64,000 bases of DNA from Pseudopedobacter sp044361595 (GTDB taxonomy: Bacteria > Bacteroidota > Bacteroidia > Sphingobacteriales > Sphingobacteriaceae): positions 83,898 through 147,897 of the forward strand of contig JBIKIN010000008.1 of NCBI GenBank assembly GCA_044361595.1, written 5' to 3'. Positions within the stretch are counted from its first letter, which is position 1. The number at the start of each line of letters is the position of its first letter. This document shows positions 18,131 through 28,212 of the stretch, in pieces. The notes under the pieces are model-generated. The model was not told the origin of the DNA. It searched no databases and saw nothing but the letters and a program-made list of their open reading frames with translations. The position numbers and the translations under genes are program-made.

Positions 18131-20074
18131 ATGAAGACAATTATCAAATATTTCTATTTGCCTTTTTTAGTAGGCATCACATTCATTTTAAGTACTTCGG
18201 CAATTTTACCTGCCAAAGAAGAAACTATCAAAAGTGCCTACTTAAAAGCGGGCCTAACCGACAAACAAGCAGCAGCACATTTATTAAGCAAATTTACCTT
18301 TGGTATTAAACCAGGGGATATAGATTATGCAGTCAAAATAGGTTTGAACCAATGGTTTGATGAGCAGCTTGCTGGCAAGCTTAAGGATGATGATTTAAAG
18401 AACAGATTAAAGCTTTATGATGCACTTAACCTTTCTAATGAACAAGTTGCAGAGCAGTTTCCAAAAGGAGCCCGTGTTTTAAGAATGGCCATTGCCGATG
18501 GTGCTATCAACAAAGACTCGGTTGATAAAGAAGATAAACTAGCGTATAGAAGAAAATTAGCTGAATACATGAAGTCTAAGGGTTTTAGGCCACAACAAGA
18601 TTTATTTAAGCAATTTGCATCAAACAAAATTTTAGCAGCTACCTACTCTAACAATCAAATGCATCAGGTTTTAACCGATTTTTGGTTTAATCACTTTAAT
18701 GTTTCCATGACTAAAAATGAGTGTGCTATGTACATCCCAGCTTTCGAGAGGGATGTGATTAGACCAAATGTTACTGGTAAGTTCGAGAATTTATTGGTGG
18801 CTACAGCAAAATCACCCGCTATGTTATTTTACCTAGATAATTTTAATAGCAGTGCAGGGATGACCGAGGCAGAAATGGTACAATTAAAAATGATGGAAAA
18901 AAGGGCAGGCGATGACCAAACAAAAATTGCAGCACTTGAAAAAACAAAAAATAACAGAAAAAATCAGGGGTTGAACGAAAATTATGCAAGGGAGGTTATG
19001 GAGCTTCACACTTTAGGTGTTGATGGTGGCTACACCCAAGATGATGTAACACAAGCCGCAAAAATATTAACCGGATGGACAGTTTTTCCATTTGAAGAAG
19101 GACCTGGGGGCGGTGGCTACAAAAAATTTATTGAGAATACAGGTAAAGATAAATTAACAGAAAGAGGATTTGTATTTGAAGGCGATTTTATGTTTGCAAT
19201 GGCTCGTCATAACAAAGAAAGTAAAACTGTATTAGGCACAACCTTTGAAGCTAATGCCGGTTATGATGAAGGCGTAAAACTACTAAGTATGCTAGCAAAA
19301 AACGCAGCAACAGCACAGTTTATAAGCACAAAATTGGCAACAAGATTTGTAATGGATAACCCGCCTAAAACATTAGTAGATAAAATGGCAAAAACTTATT
19401 TAGATAAAAATGGAGATATAAAAGCTGTTTTATTAACCATGACTACTGCGCCGGAATTTTGGGCTAAACAAGCGCTTACAGAAAAAACAAAATCGCCGTT
19501 TGAACTTGCCATTAGTACCGTAAGAAGTTTAAATGCCGAAGTTACCGAGCCTTTACAGCTTAATAATTGGATCACAAAAATGGGTCAAAAAGTTTATTAT
19601 TATCAAGCACCAACAGGTTTTCCAGATAAAGGACAGTATTGGATCAACACTGGATCTTTATTAAACCGTATGAATTTTGGCTTGGCACTAGCTGCACAAA
19701 AAATATCAGGAGTTAAAATAGACTTGGCCGCCTTAAACAACCATAAAGAACCAGAAAGCAGCGAGGCAGCTTTAGAAACTTATAGTAAACTAATGATGCC
19801 CGAAAGAGATTTAACCAATAGTGTTAAGCGCTTAACACCTTTATTAACTGATCCAAATTTGATAGAAAAAGTAGATAAAGCGGCAAACAGCAACAATGCC
19901 ATGGTAAAAACTAGTGAAGATGAAAACATGATGGGTTCAACCGCTATGGCTGCAAAAAGCAATCAGTCAGCTAAGCAAAGCTCCACCAACAATGGTAAAA
20001 ACTTTGGGAATAACAACATGTTAGCACAAGTTGTAGGGGTTATTATTGGTTCGCCAGAGTTTCAGAAAAGATAA
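18131..20074 (+). CDS. DUF1800 family exported protein
   Basis: This 647-residue protein has an N-terminal signal or anchor (KTIIKYFYLPFLVGITFILS) and a DUF1800 region over most of its length, with characteristic text such as HLLSKFTFGIKPGDI, NHFNVSM, NYAREVMELHTLGVDGGYTQ and PPKTLVDKMAKTYLD. The biochemical role is unknown. DUF1800 genes are nearly always paired with DUF1501 genes, as here (17-base gap). The C-terminus is a low-complexity Ser/Asn/Lys segment followed by VVGVIIGSPEFQKR, the usual DUF1800 ending. Confidence 0.9.
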   Translation: MKTIIKYFYLPFLVGITFILSTSAILPAKEETIKSAYLKAGLTDKQAAAHLLSKFTFGIKPGDIDYAVKIGLNQWFDEQLAGKLKDDDLKNRLKLYDALNLSNEQVAEQFPKGARVLRMAIADGAINKDSVDKEDKLAYRRKLAEYMKSKGFRPQQDLFKQFASNKILAATYSNNQMHQVLTDFWFNHFNVSMTKNECAMYIPAFERDVIRPNVTGKFENLLVATAKSPAMLFYLDNFNSSAGMTEAEMVQLKMMEKRAGDDQTKIAALEKTKNNRKNQGLNENYAREVMELHTLGVDGGYTQDDVTQAAKILTGWTVFPFEEGPGGGGYKKFIENTGKDKLTERGFVFEGDFMFAMARHNKESKTVLGTTFEANAGYDEGVKLLSMLAKNAATAQFISTKLATRFVMDNPPKTLVDKMAKTYLDKNGDIKAVLLTMTTAPEFWAKQALTEKTKSPFELAISTVRSLNAEVTEPLQLNNWITKMGQKVYYYQAPTGFPDKGQYWINTGSLLNRMNFGLALAAQKISGVKIDLAALNNHKEPESSEAALETYSKLMMPERDLTNSVKRLTPLLTDPNLIEKVDKAANSNNAMVKTSEDENMMGSTAMAAKSNQSAKQSSTNNGKNFGNNNMLAQVVGVIIGSPEFQKR

Positions 20075-20091
20075 ATTTTATTCATAAAAAC

Positions 20092-21360
20092 ATGACTTCA
20101 AGAAGAGCATTTTTAAAATCGGGAGGGATTGCACTATTTGGGATTGGCTTAGGCGGTTTGCCAACTTTTGTTACCCAAGCTGCAAGCTTAATAGAGGCGC
20201 CAAGTTTATTTAAAAGGAGAAAAACTTTAATCTGTATTTTTCAAAGAGGGGCAATGGATGGCTTAGCTGCTGTAACTCCTTTTAACGATGCGTATTTAAA
20301 GGCTGCTCGTCCAACCATTATGATGCAAGCAAGTAAAAGCTTAGGCGCTAATTCTCTGATAGATTTAGATGGTACCTTTGGCTTACACCCTGCTATGCGT
20401 TCGTTTCAAAATGTTTTTAACGATGGTAGATTAGCCATAGTGCATGGTATAGGTTCTCCAAATAAAACTCGCTCTCATTTTGATGCACAAGATTATATGG
20501 AAGCAGGCACTCCGTTTAAAAAAGGAACCCCAAGCGGATGGTTAAACAGAGCAGTAGGTTTACTAGGGCATGAGGCTGCAACTCCTTTTCAAGCGGTAAG
20601 CATGACCTCTTCTTTACCGCGTTCCTTTTACGGGGATAATGCTTCTTTAGCAATCAATAACTTGCAGGATTTTAACTTAAATATGCGTGGCAATCCCGGC
20701 GGAACCAACATGGCCGCTAAAAGTTTTGAGGATTTATACGATCAAACTTCCAATAACTTATTAAAAGATACGGGTAAAGAAAGTTTTGAAGCTATAAAGA
20801 TGCTAAAAAGCGTAGATACTAAAGGTTACAAGCCAGCAAACGGTGCGGTATATCCAAACTCTTCTTTAGGTAACGCTTTAAAGCAAATTGCACAATTGGT
20901 TAAACTTGATATGGGTTTAGAGGTGGCTTTCGCCGAGTCGGGTGGATGGGACACCCACTTTAACCAAGGTACAAATACTGGTATATTTTCTAGAAACGTA
21001 AACGATTTAAGCGAAAGCATGATGGCTTTATGGACAGATTTAGGAACTTATCAAGACGATGTAACCATTATGACCATGACCGAGTTTGGCCGTACCGTAA
21101 AACAAAACGGAACTGGTGGAACAGACCACGGAAGAGCATCATGTAATTTTATTTTAGGTAATGATGTTGCCGGCGGTAAAGTACATGGTAAATTAAACCC
21201 ATTAGCAGTAGAAAACCTAGAAGATGGCAGAGATTTAGCTGTAACAACAGACTTTAGAGCCGTGTTTAGTGAAGTGGCCAATAAACATTTAGGCATTAAA
21301 AATGATAAAGTTTTATTTCCAGATTGGGATGGTAAACCTATTGGGATGATGAAAGGATAA
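20092..21360 (+). CDS. DUF1501 family protein with Tat signal
   Basis: The 422-residue protein starts MTSRRAFLKSGGIALFGIGL, a twin-arginine (Tat) leader that implies export of a folded, probably metal-containing protein. The body is DUF1501, related to the alkaline phosphatase/sulfatase fold, with FQRGAMDGL, SHFDAQDYME, ESGGWDTHFNQG, TEFGRTVKQNG and TDHGRASC, which hold the likely metal-binding Asp/His/Glu residues. The substrate is unknown. It forms a two-gene unit with the DUF1800 gene. Confidence 0.92.
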   Translation: MTSRRAFLKSGGIALFGIGLGGLPTFVTQAASLIEAPSLFKRRKTLICIFQRGAMDGLAAVTPFNDAYLKAARPTIMMQASKSLGANSLIDLDGTFGLHPAMRSFQNVFNDGRLAIVHGIGSPNKTRSHFDAQDYMEAGTPFKKGTPSGWLNRAVGLLGHEAATPFQAVSMTSSLPRSFYGDNASLAINNLQDFNLNMRGNPGGTNMAAKSFEDLYDQTSNNLLKDTGKESFEAIKMLKSVDTKGYKPANGAVYPNSSLGNALKQIAQLVKLDMGLEVAFAESGGWDTHFNQGTNTGIFSRNVNDLSESMMALWTDLGTYQDDVTIMTMTEFGRTVKQNGTGGTDHGRASCNFILGNDVAGGKVHGKLNPLAVENLEDGRDLAVTTDFRAVFSEVANKHLGIKNDKVLFPDWDGKPIGMMKG

Positions 21361-21828
21361 TAATTTTAATATTGATTAATTTTAAATATGTCCTTTTGTC
21401 TTCATATAGGACCTCCACAAGATAGCACAGCTAGAAAAAGCACCACCAACCATTAAATGATAATTCCGCCTTGTGTTTGTTGCGACTAGCACTAAAGGAA
21501 TTTTCCGCAGGAACTTTGTAGCAACAAACGTAGCGGAGAGTTTTTGGTTACTTTTTTGCGAAAAAAAAAGTGACTAGATAAACAAATTTAATTCTCTGTC
21601 CTTTTGCCTTGAAACGAGAACCAAAAATTCAAGGCTTGCATCTTTACTTGCACAAAGCTGCTAGGCCGTCATATCAAACGGCTCTGCAAGGTAAATTAAT
21701 CGGCAAAAGCACAATCAAGCATTAATTGAGTCCCCTATTAAATCATCTACATCAATGTTACAATCAAAAAATTTCTAACTCCGTAACATTCCATCGCTTT
21801 TAGCATCTTATTCTTAAAATTTTAATTC
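21361..21828. repeat. Intergenic dispersed-repeat block (copy 1)
   Basis: No gene is seen. GTTTGTTGC at 21475-21483 is inverted as GCAACAAAC at 21531-21539. This is followed by AGCGGAGAGTTT and then by a block beginning near 21599 (CCTTTTGCCTTGAAACG, AAGGCTTGCATCT). A GCCGT...ACGGC mini-hairpin lies near 21667-21684. The same modules in the same order recur at 28.4-29.0 kb and 48.8-50.3 kb, so this is a dispersed element, not unique spacer. It separates DUF1501 from the TonB receptor. Confidence 0.75.
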
Positions 21829-24318
21829 ATGATGAAACGTTTTACTCTTTTTACTATCCTTTTTTTTGCTAGTAAAATTATTTTCGCTCAGTTTCCTGGT
21901 GGCGGTGCTGCTACTGTAATAACTGGTAAAATATCTGGAACAGTAATAGATTCTGTAACCAAAAAACCGGTAGATTATGCTACCATTGCATTGGCCAAAA
22001 GCGGACAAACAAAATCTACCAATGGCTCTTTGGCAGATGATAAGGGAAACTTTAAAATTGATAATATTAAACCGGGCAAACACCGTTTAATTATCTCTTT
22101 TATTGGTTATCAAACAAAAATAATTGACCCCATAGAAACTACCAATGCTAAACCCGATTTTAATGTAGGTAACATCATTTTATCGCCGGATAGCAAAACA
22201 TTAAACGAAGTAGTGGTGGTAGGCGAAACGCCAATTATAGAAAATAAAATAGATAAAATTGTTTACAATGCCGAGAAAGACGTGACATCGGCAGGTGGAA
22301 ACGCAACAGATGTTTTAAGAAAAGTACCTTTACTATCGGTAGATTATGAAGGTAATGTATCGCTAAGAGGAAGCGCTAATGTGCGTGTTTTAATTAACGG
22401 AAAACCATCAGGGGTGATGGCTGGTAATATGGCCGATGCACTAAAAGCCATACCGGCAGATCAAATTAAAAACGTGGAAGTAATCACTTCTCCATCGGCT
22501 AAATACGATGCCGAGGGAACCTCAGGGATTATCAATATCATTACTAAAAAGAATAATCTAGAAGGTATTAGTGGTTCCGTAAATTCTTCGCTAGGAACCC
22601 GTCAAAATAATGCAAACGTAAATCTGAATGTAAAAAAAGGACGTTTAGGTTTTACCACAAATGCAGGTGGTAACTATTCTTGGTTAGTTAGAAATAGAAT
22701 TAGTATCAACTCTACAGGGACAAATTTTAGCAACACACAATCTGGTAGTAACCAACAAGATAGGTTATCTGGAAATGGATCTGCAGGGATGGATTACGAT
22801 TTTAATGCTTATAACTCGGTGAGTTCTACATTAAAATTTAGTCGGTTTGGAACAGGTAGCGATGGTGATAATTTAGCAACAGCAATTAATAATGGGAATA
22901 TATCATCGTTTACCAGAAGCACCAATAACGATTTTAGTGTTTTTAATTACGATTGGAATAATGATTTTACCCATAAATTTAAAAAAGAAGGACAACAGTA
23001 TTCTATTGCTGCTCAGTTTACAAAAGGGTCAAATCAGAATGATTATATCACTAATTTCTCTAACACCAACATTACCGAGCGAGCAGATAACGATGGTACA
23101 AACCAAGAGGTAACATTCCAATTTGATTATACCCATCCGTTTAAAAAAGTAATTTGGGAAGCTGGAGCAAAATCTATTTTAAGAGATATTAATAGCGATT
23201 CTAGGGCAGAAAATAATGCTAACGGTAGCTTTAGCTTTAATCCAATAACGGCAAGAACCAATATTTATAATTATAACCAAGATGTTTATGCAGCCTACTC
23301 TACTTTTGCCTTTACATTAGCCAAAAAATATGGCTTTAAATTAGGCGGTAGATACGAGTTTACAGACATTAGCGGTTCATCTACTCCGGTTGCAGTAAAC
23401 GCTCCGCCAGTAGAAAATAACTACGGAACATTTGTGCCTAGCATTGTGGTATCAAGAGGTTTTAAAAATTTCCAAACGGTTAAATTAAGCTATAACAAAA
23501 GAATACAAAGACCAAGTTTATTTTTCTTAAATCCGTTTTTAAACCTAGCCGATCCTTTGCAACCTTCACAAGGAAATCCAAAGCTAGACCCAGAAATTGC
23601 CCATAATTTTGAGTTAGGCTATTCTACTTTTATCAAAACAACCATCATTAACGCATCGGTATTTTTCCGTAGAACAAATAATATTATAGAAAGCTTAAAT
23701 ATTCCTACCACAGAAGGTGGAAGATCATTTAACCTACAAACTTTTCAAAACATTGGTAATAATAGTTCTTTTGGTTTTAACTTTTTTGGCTCTATTAATC
23801 CTATCAAACCTTTAACATTAAGAAGTAACATCAATATCAATTCATATAACATTAATGTAAATAATGGCGGCTTAAATGCAAGCGCAAGCACTACCGGAAA
23901 AACATTCTTTTTATACAATGCATTTGTAAGTGGCTCGCTAAATTTAGCAAAAGGCTATGTGATAGAAAGTTTTGTGATATTAAACTCGCCTAGAAGAACT
24001 TTCCAAGGGCAAAACGCAGGATTTAACATGTGGATTACAGGCTTTAAGAAAGAAATTTTTGAGAAAAAGGGAAGTTTAGGATTAACCATAATAGATCCGT
24101 TTAACGAAAGAAAGAATTTTGATTCTTCTTTAGTTGGGACAAATTTCTCGCAAACCTCTAATTTCTCTATCCCTTTTAGGTCTTTTGGGGTAAACTTTAG
24201 CTGGAGATTTGGAAGCTTAAAAGCTGCTGCCCCTAAAAAACGAGGAGTAACTAACGACGATTTAAAACAAGGCGAACAAGGTGGTAACGGTGGAGTTGGT
24301 GCTGGAGGCAACAACTAA
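21829..24318 (+). CDS. TonB-dependent receptor, outer-membrane beta-barrel family
   Basis: The 829-residue protein has a signal peptide (MMKRFTLFTILFFASKIIFA, cleavage before Q). A carboxypeptidase-regulatory-like domain follows (about 33-115: GKISGTVIDSVTKKPVDYA), then a plug (about 125-220: VDYEGNVSLRGSANVRVLIN) and a beta barrel to the end. The C-terminus is a charged Gly/Asn-rich tail (QGGNGGVGAGGNN) after the last strand (FGVNFSWRF), so it is not the usual aromatic-terminated end. Ligand unknown. It is not linked to a SusD partner, which argues against a classic glycan-uptake locus. A terminator follows. Confidence 0.9.
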   Translation: MMKRFTLFTILFFASKIIFAQFPGGGAATVITGKISGTVIDSVTKKPVDYATIALAKSGQTKSTNGSLADDKGNFKIDNIKPGKHRLIISFIGYQTKIIDPIETTNAKPDFNVGNIILSPDSKTLNEVVVVGETPIIENKIDKIVYNAEKDVTSAGGNATDVLRKVPLLSVDYEGNVSLRGSANVRVLINGKPSGVMAGNMADALKAIPADQIKNVEVITSPSAKYDAEGTSGIINIITKKNNLEGISGSVNSSLGTRQNNANVNLNVKKGRLGFTTNAGGNYSWLVRNRISINSTGTNFSNTQSGSNQQDRLSGNGSAGMDYDFNAYNSVSSTLKFSRFGTGSDGDNLATAINNGNISSFTRSTNNDFSVFNYDWNNDFTHKFKKEGQQYSIAAQFTKGSNQNDYITNFSNTNITERADNDGTNQEVTFQFDYTHPFKKVIWEAGAKSILRDINSDSRAENNANGSFSFNPITARTNIYNYNQDVYAAYSTFAFTLAKKYGFKLGGRYEFTDISGSSTPVAVNAPPVENNYGTFVPSIVVSRGFKNFQTVKLSYNKRIQRPSLFFLNPFLNLADPLQPSQGNPKLDPEIAHNFELGYSTFIKTTIINASVFFRRTNNIIESLNIPTTEGGRSFNLQTFQNIGNNSSFGFNFFGSINPIKPLTLRSNININSYNINVNNGGLNASASTTGKTFFLYNAFVSGSLNLAKGYVIESFVILNSPRRTFQGQNAGFNMWITGFKKEIFEKKGSLGLTIIDPFNERKNFDSSLVGTNFSQTSNFSIPFRSFGVNFSWRFGSLKAAAPKKRGVTNDDLKQGEQGGNGGVGAGGNN

Positions 24319-24338
24319 AACCCACAAATTATAAAATT

Positions 24339-24374
24339 AAAAAGCAGGATATTGATTCAAATATCCTGCTTTTT
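24339..24374. terminator. Bidirectional hairpin terminator
   Basis: AAAAAGCAGGATAT (24339-24352) pairs with ATATCCTGCTTTTT (24361-24374). It lies between convergent stops at 24318 and 24401. Confidence 0.88.
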
Positions 24375-24400
24375 TTATGCGCTTTAAACTTTAAGAGCGC

Positions 24401-25528
24401 TTACTTTTTCTTACCCAAAACTTCTTGTAATGTGTTCATTAGCTCGGCACCACGTAAGTTTTTAGCAATAATTTTACCACTCGGGTCAACCAAAAAGTTT
24501 TTAGGAATGGCATCAATACCATACATATTGGCAATTTCCGAAGTTCGGTCTAGTAACTGTGTCCACACTAAACCGTCTTGTTTAACCGCTTTAACCCAAG
24601 CATCTTCCTTCTCATCTATAGAAACCCCTAAAACTGTAAAATTTTTATCCTTAAACGTCTCGTAGGCAGCAACCACGTTAGGGTTTTCTTGTCGGCATGG
24701 GCCACACCACGACGCCCAAAAATCTATTAAAACATATTGTCCTTTAAAATTAGAAAGCTTAATAGGGATTTGCTCTGGCGTTTTGGCTTCAAAATCTGCG
24801 GCTTGCACACCTATAGAGGTTCTTTTGGCTAGGTTTAATTTAGTTAGAATAGCATTGGCTAAAGCCGTTTTTTTTAAGTCATCGGTAAGGACATTATAAG
24901 TACGCTCTACCAAGGCAACACTCATGTCTTCTGTTGCTAAATCTCCATTTAAAGAGTATAAGCTCACATAAGAACTAGGGTTTTTTAAAATAAAAGTAGC
25001 AATGGCTTCCTTTCTTTGTGTTAAAAGGTCTTCATAACGATCTTGAAAACCCTTTGTAAATTTAGGGTCTTTTCTTTTATCCTCTGGGTAACTTAAAAAC
25101 TCTTTATTTAACGCTACCAATTGCGCCTCTAAGGGTGCGCTGCTACTTAATAATTGCTGGTGTACGTTAAAAATTTCTAAGCCGCTTAATTTTGCTTTGA
25201 AAATGGAATCGGTAGTGCTTAATGTGGCACTCCCCGCTTCAATAAAGAAACGATAAAAATCTTTTGGCGAGTTTCTAGAGGTTAAATCAGTACCGGTATG
25301 GTCTAATAACAAAATAGCTAATGATGGAGAAGCAAGAGAGATGTTAAACTCAAACTTTCCATTAGTCACTTTTGCCGAGTCTAATTTTTCGCCTTGGTCT
25401 TCTACATGTATTAAATAAATGGTTTTAGAACTGGGTAAATTAGTAAACTGACCTTTAAGGTTAAACGTATTTTGTGCAAACACCAAAACGGGTATTTGTA
25501 GCAATAGGGCAAGAAATATTTTTTTCAT
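24401..25528 (-). CDS. TlpA-like thioredoxin-fold protein with DUF4369 N-terminus
   Basis: The 375-residue protein has a signal peptide (about 1-18, cleavage before QNTFNLKG) and a DUF4369-type beta domain (about 20-115). A helical linker follows, then a C-terminal thioredoxin domain (about 240-375) with redox motif WCGPC (C275, C278). It probably acts as a periplasmic or lipid-anchored disulfide reductase, as in cytochrome or cell-envelope redox pathways. Its ATG directly abuts the stop of the upstream arginase-family gene, so the two are co-transcribed. Confidence 0.9.
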   Translation of the reverse strand: MKKIFLALLLQIPVLVFAQNTFNLKGQFTNLPSSKTIYLIHVEDQGEKLDSAKVTNGKFEFNISLASPSLAILLLDHTGTDLTSRNSPKDFYRFFIEAGSATLSTTDSIFKAKLSGLEIFNVHQQLLSSSAPLEAQLVALNKEFLSYPEDKRKDPKFTKGFQDRYEDLLTQRKEAIATFILKNPSSYVSLYSLNGDLATEDMSVALVERTYNVLTDDLKKTALANAILTKLNLAKRTSIGVQAADFEAKTPEQIPIKLSNFKGQYVLIDFWASWCGPCRQENPNVVAAYETFKDKNFTVLGVSIDEKEDAWVKAVKQDGLVWTQLLDRTSEIANMYGIDAIPKNFLVDPSGKIIAKNLRGAELMNTLQEVLGKKK

Positions 25529-26716
25529 TTAGTTTAATTTTTGATAAGTGCGCCACCATAAATCCGGCATTTCGCCAATTACAGCAAGCTGATAATCTTC
25601 GTAAAGGCAAGGTACTAGATGATAACGTTCGTTTTTAGATCCCATTGTAGGATAAGGCACTTGCATCCACCACCTGTCTGTTTTTTTACTCTTTATAAAG
25701 ATTAATTCGTGACCGTCTTCTTTTAAAGATGCCTTATAAATTAAATAATCTGTTTTGGAGGCCGATGGAATATCCATTTTTCTACTGTAATAACCATCTA
25801 AAAAGCACCAAATCATCTGCGCAAGCAACATGGCGGTTTGTCCATTTTGATCGTAAGCGGGGTTAAACTCGTAAAATCCGATAGAGCTTAACTTATCGCT
25901 ATAACCTGCATATTTGGCCATTTGACAAGCTTCCTCGCCATAAAAGCCATTTGGACCAGCGTTTCCGTTAGCCATAGCATCAGAAGCTCTTACGCTAGAA
26001 ATATCAAAACTAATCATATCGGCATTTCTAATGGCAGGCTCAGAAATATGGATGGCTCCGCTAATTTCGCCTAATCTTTGGGCATCAAAAAAGAGCTTAT
26101 CCATCACCCTTAAACTATCCTGACTTACAAAATACGTTTGGTAACCTAAATTGCTAAAATTAAAAAGGTAGTTAGGCTGGTGTAAAAATATTTTGTTGAG
26201 GTAAGAGATAGAATTTGTAGCTACAGTATCTTCATCGCTATCGTCTAAATCAAAATGAGAGTCTATGACAACTAAATCTACCTTTTGCTCTAACTCTTCG
26301 TATGCCATGTATTGGGCATAAGTTAAATCCTGACTGCCGCCTAAAATAATTGGGCAAATTTGAAGCTTTATCAACTCGGCAACCACCATTTTAACGGCAA
26401 TATAGGTGTCGGAAATTTGGTCGCCAGCTTTGATATTCCCTAAATCAACGATGCAAGATTCAAAAGAACCTTCATTTAATTGATATAATTTCTCTCTAAT
26501 ATAGTTTGGGCCTAAGGCACATCCTTGATTGTTGACTGCTCCCCTATCTTCTAAAACACCAAAAATAGCCACGTTATATTTGCCAGATTCTAAATCAGGG
26601 AAAGTATGCTCAAATGCATCTATTTTAACACCTAATTGGCTAGCGTAATAGCCTGTTTTTGGAGCAATTGAATCTACATCTAAAGGCGTAAAAAAATCTG
26701 AAAGTGACATATCCAT
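25529..26716 (-). CDS. Arginase/formimidoylglutamase-family protein with altered metal ligands
   Basis: The 395-residue protein has the ureohydrolase fold, but the binuclear manganese site looks incomplete. The usual GG-x-H motif reads GGSQD (Q129), DAHxD is conserved as DSHFD (D152, H154, D156), and the usual D-x-D pair reads DIS (D238, S240). Two of six expected ligands are therefore changed. Members of this Bacteroidetes group are usually annotated as formimidoylglutamase (histidine degradation), but no histidine-degradation genes lie nearby. It may hold one metal or none, or act as a binding protein. It is co-transcribed with the TlpA-like gene. Confidence 0.75.
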   Translation of the reverse strand: MDMSLSDFFTPLDVDSIAPKTGYYASQLGVKIDAFEHTFPDLESGKYNVAIFGVLEDRGAVNNQGCALGPNYIREKLYQLNEGSFESCIVDLGNIKAGDQISDTYIAVKMVVAELIKLQICPIILGGSQDLTYAQYMAYEELEQKVDLVVIDSHFDLDDSDEDTVATNSISYLNKIFLHQPNYLFNFSNLGYQTYFVSQDSLRVMDKLFFDAQRLGEISGAIHISEPAIRNADMISFDISSVRASDAMANGNAGPNGFYGEEACQMAKYAGYSDKLSSIGFYEFNPAYDQNGQTAMLLAQMIWCFLDGYYSRKMDIPSASKTDYLIYKASLKEDGHELIFIKSKKTDRWWMQVPYPTMGSKNERYHLVPCLYEDYQLAVIGEMPDLWWRTYQKLN

Positions 26717-26799
26717 ACAATAATTCCAAATATCTATTTTTTTAGATTAAACACACATAATTTTTTTAACAATTAGAAAATGCTTTTGTATTTATGGGC

Positions 26800-28212
26800 T
26801 TATAAAAAATCTTTAACACTTACTAATTTAAGTGAAAATGCAGTGAACAATCCTACGGTTAAAAAAAGCAATAAATTAAGCATCCAATTTACCAATAATT
26901 GATTTAAGAACAATCCGATTAAACATAGTATTAGGCTTAAAAACAAGAACTTAAACCAAATGCTATACGCTATTTTAAAGTTAAATTTGATATGGTAACT
27001 AATCACATAAATTAAAGCCATTACTCCAAAACCAAATAAATTACTAATTGCTGCCCCTACTGCCGAGTATAAGGGTATTAAAATGATATTTGAAATGATA
27101 TTGATTCCCAAACCTGCTAAAGATATATAACAAAGTAATTTTAGATTATTATTTGCTGTAAAAACACTGCTGTAGACGTAATAAACCGATTGGAAAAATA
27201 GCGTAAACATTAATAATCCAAATACTAAATCTAGATTATGATGCTGTTGATTTCCGTAAAACAGTGTAATTAATTCTGTTTGATAAAACCAGCTAGCTAG
27301 AGCTAAAACAATGCTAAAAGCACCCAATAATTTTAAACCATTATTTACCAAGTTATTAAACTTTTTTTGCTGCGCTAGGATATTTACCATGAGGGGGTAA
27401 AAGAAGGTAGCAAATAATATAGGGAGCATGGTTGCCGCCTCTAAAAAACGATAAGCTGCACCGTAAATACCAGTTTCTACAGCGCCATTTGGAGCTAGTT
27501 TCTCTAGCATCATGCTATCAATTTTTTGAAGTGCTAATACCAAGAAAGAGAAAATAGCAAAAGGCATTAAAGGCTTTAAAAGGGCAAAATCAAACCTTAA
27601 TTTAAATGATTTAAATACTTCAATTTTATTTCGGTATAAAACAATTAGGCAAACCATTAAAGCAATTAACAGGGTAATTAATTGGCTATAAGCGTAGAAA
27701 AGAGTGGTCCAGTAAAAATAATCGGCGAAAGCCAAAACCGGAATTAACACCAAAACCAATAAAAACTTATCTAACACAGAAATTACAGCATCTAAATAGA
27801 ATAGCTGGTTAATTTTTAAATAATTACGCATGTAGATTAAAAAAGACCATAAAACTTGATAAGCAACCAGCACCCATAATAACTGCTGCTGAGCATAATT
27901 TAACAAGTAAGCTGTAGAAATGGTAAAAATTAAATAGGCTAAAGAGAGTATTAATTTTAAAGACAAGAAAGAGAAATGATGGATTTCTGTTTGGTCATCT
28001 CCCATCCTTTTCATCATAAAGTTACTTAAACCAGGATCAGCGATAACGCTTAGCACCAAGGTAAAACTAAAGATACTGTAATACATGCCGTATTGGGCAA
28101 AACCTACTTTTAACTGAATATTACGCTCCACAAAAAACACCCAAATAAGCTTAACAATTAGGTTAAGGATAAAAAGTAAAGAAACTTGATTGATAAACTT
28201 CTTGGCTGTCAT
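26800..28212 (-). CDS. Wzx-type polysaccharide flippase
   Basis: The 470-residue protein is almost entirely hydrophobic, with roughly 12-14 membrane helices, and begins MTAKKFINQVSLLFILNLIV, typical of the MATE/Wzx polysaccharide transporter superfamily. It should flip lipid-linked oligosaccharide units across the inner membrane. Two glycosyltransferases lie at 29.4-32.3 kb on the other strand, which supports a role in envelope polysaccharide synthesis, although no polymerase is present. It is separated from them by 1.1 kb of repeats. Confidence 0.88.
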   Translation of the reverse strand: MTAKKFINQVSLLFILNLIVKLIWVFFVERNIQLKVGFAQYGMYYSIFSFTLVLSVIADPGLSNFMMKRMGDDQTEIHHFSFLSLKLILSLAYLIFTISTAYLLNYAQQQLLWVLVAYQVLWSFLIYMRNYLKINQLFYLDAVISVLDKFLLVLVLIPVLAFADYFYWTTLFYAYSQLITLLIALMVCLIVLYRNKIEVFKSFKLRFDFALLKPLMPFAIFSFLVLALQKIDSMMLEKLAPNGAVETGIYGAAYRFLEAATMLPILFATFFYPLMVNILAQQKKFNNLVNNGLKLLGAFSIVLALASWFYQTELITLFYGNQQHHNLDLVFGLLMFTLFFQSVYYVYSSVFTANNNLKLLCYISLAGLGINIISNIILIPLYSAVGAAISNLFGFGVMALIYVISYHIKFNFKIAYSIWFKFLFLSLILCLIGLFLNQLLVNWMLNLLLFLTVGLFTAFSLKLVSVKDFL

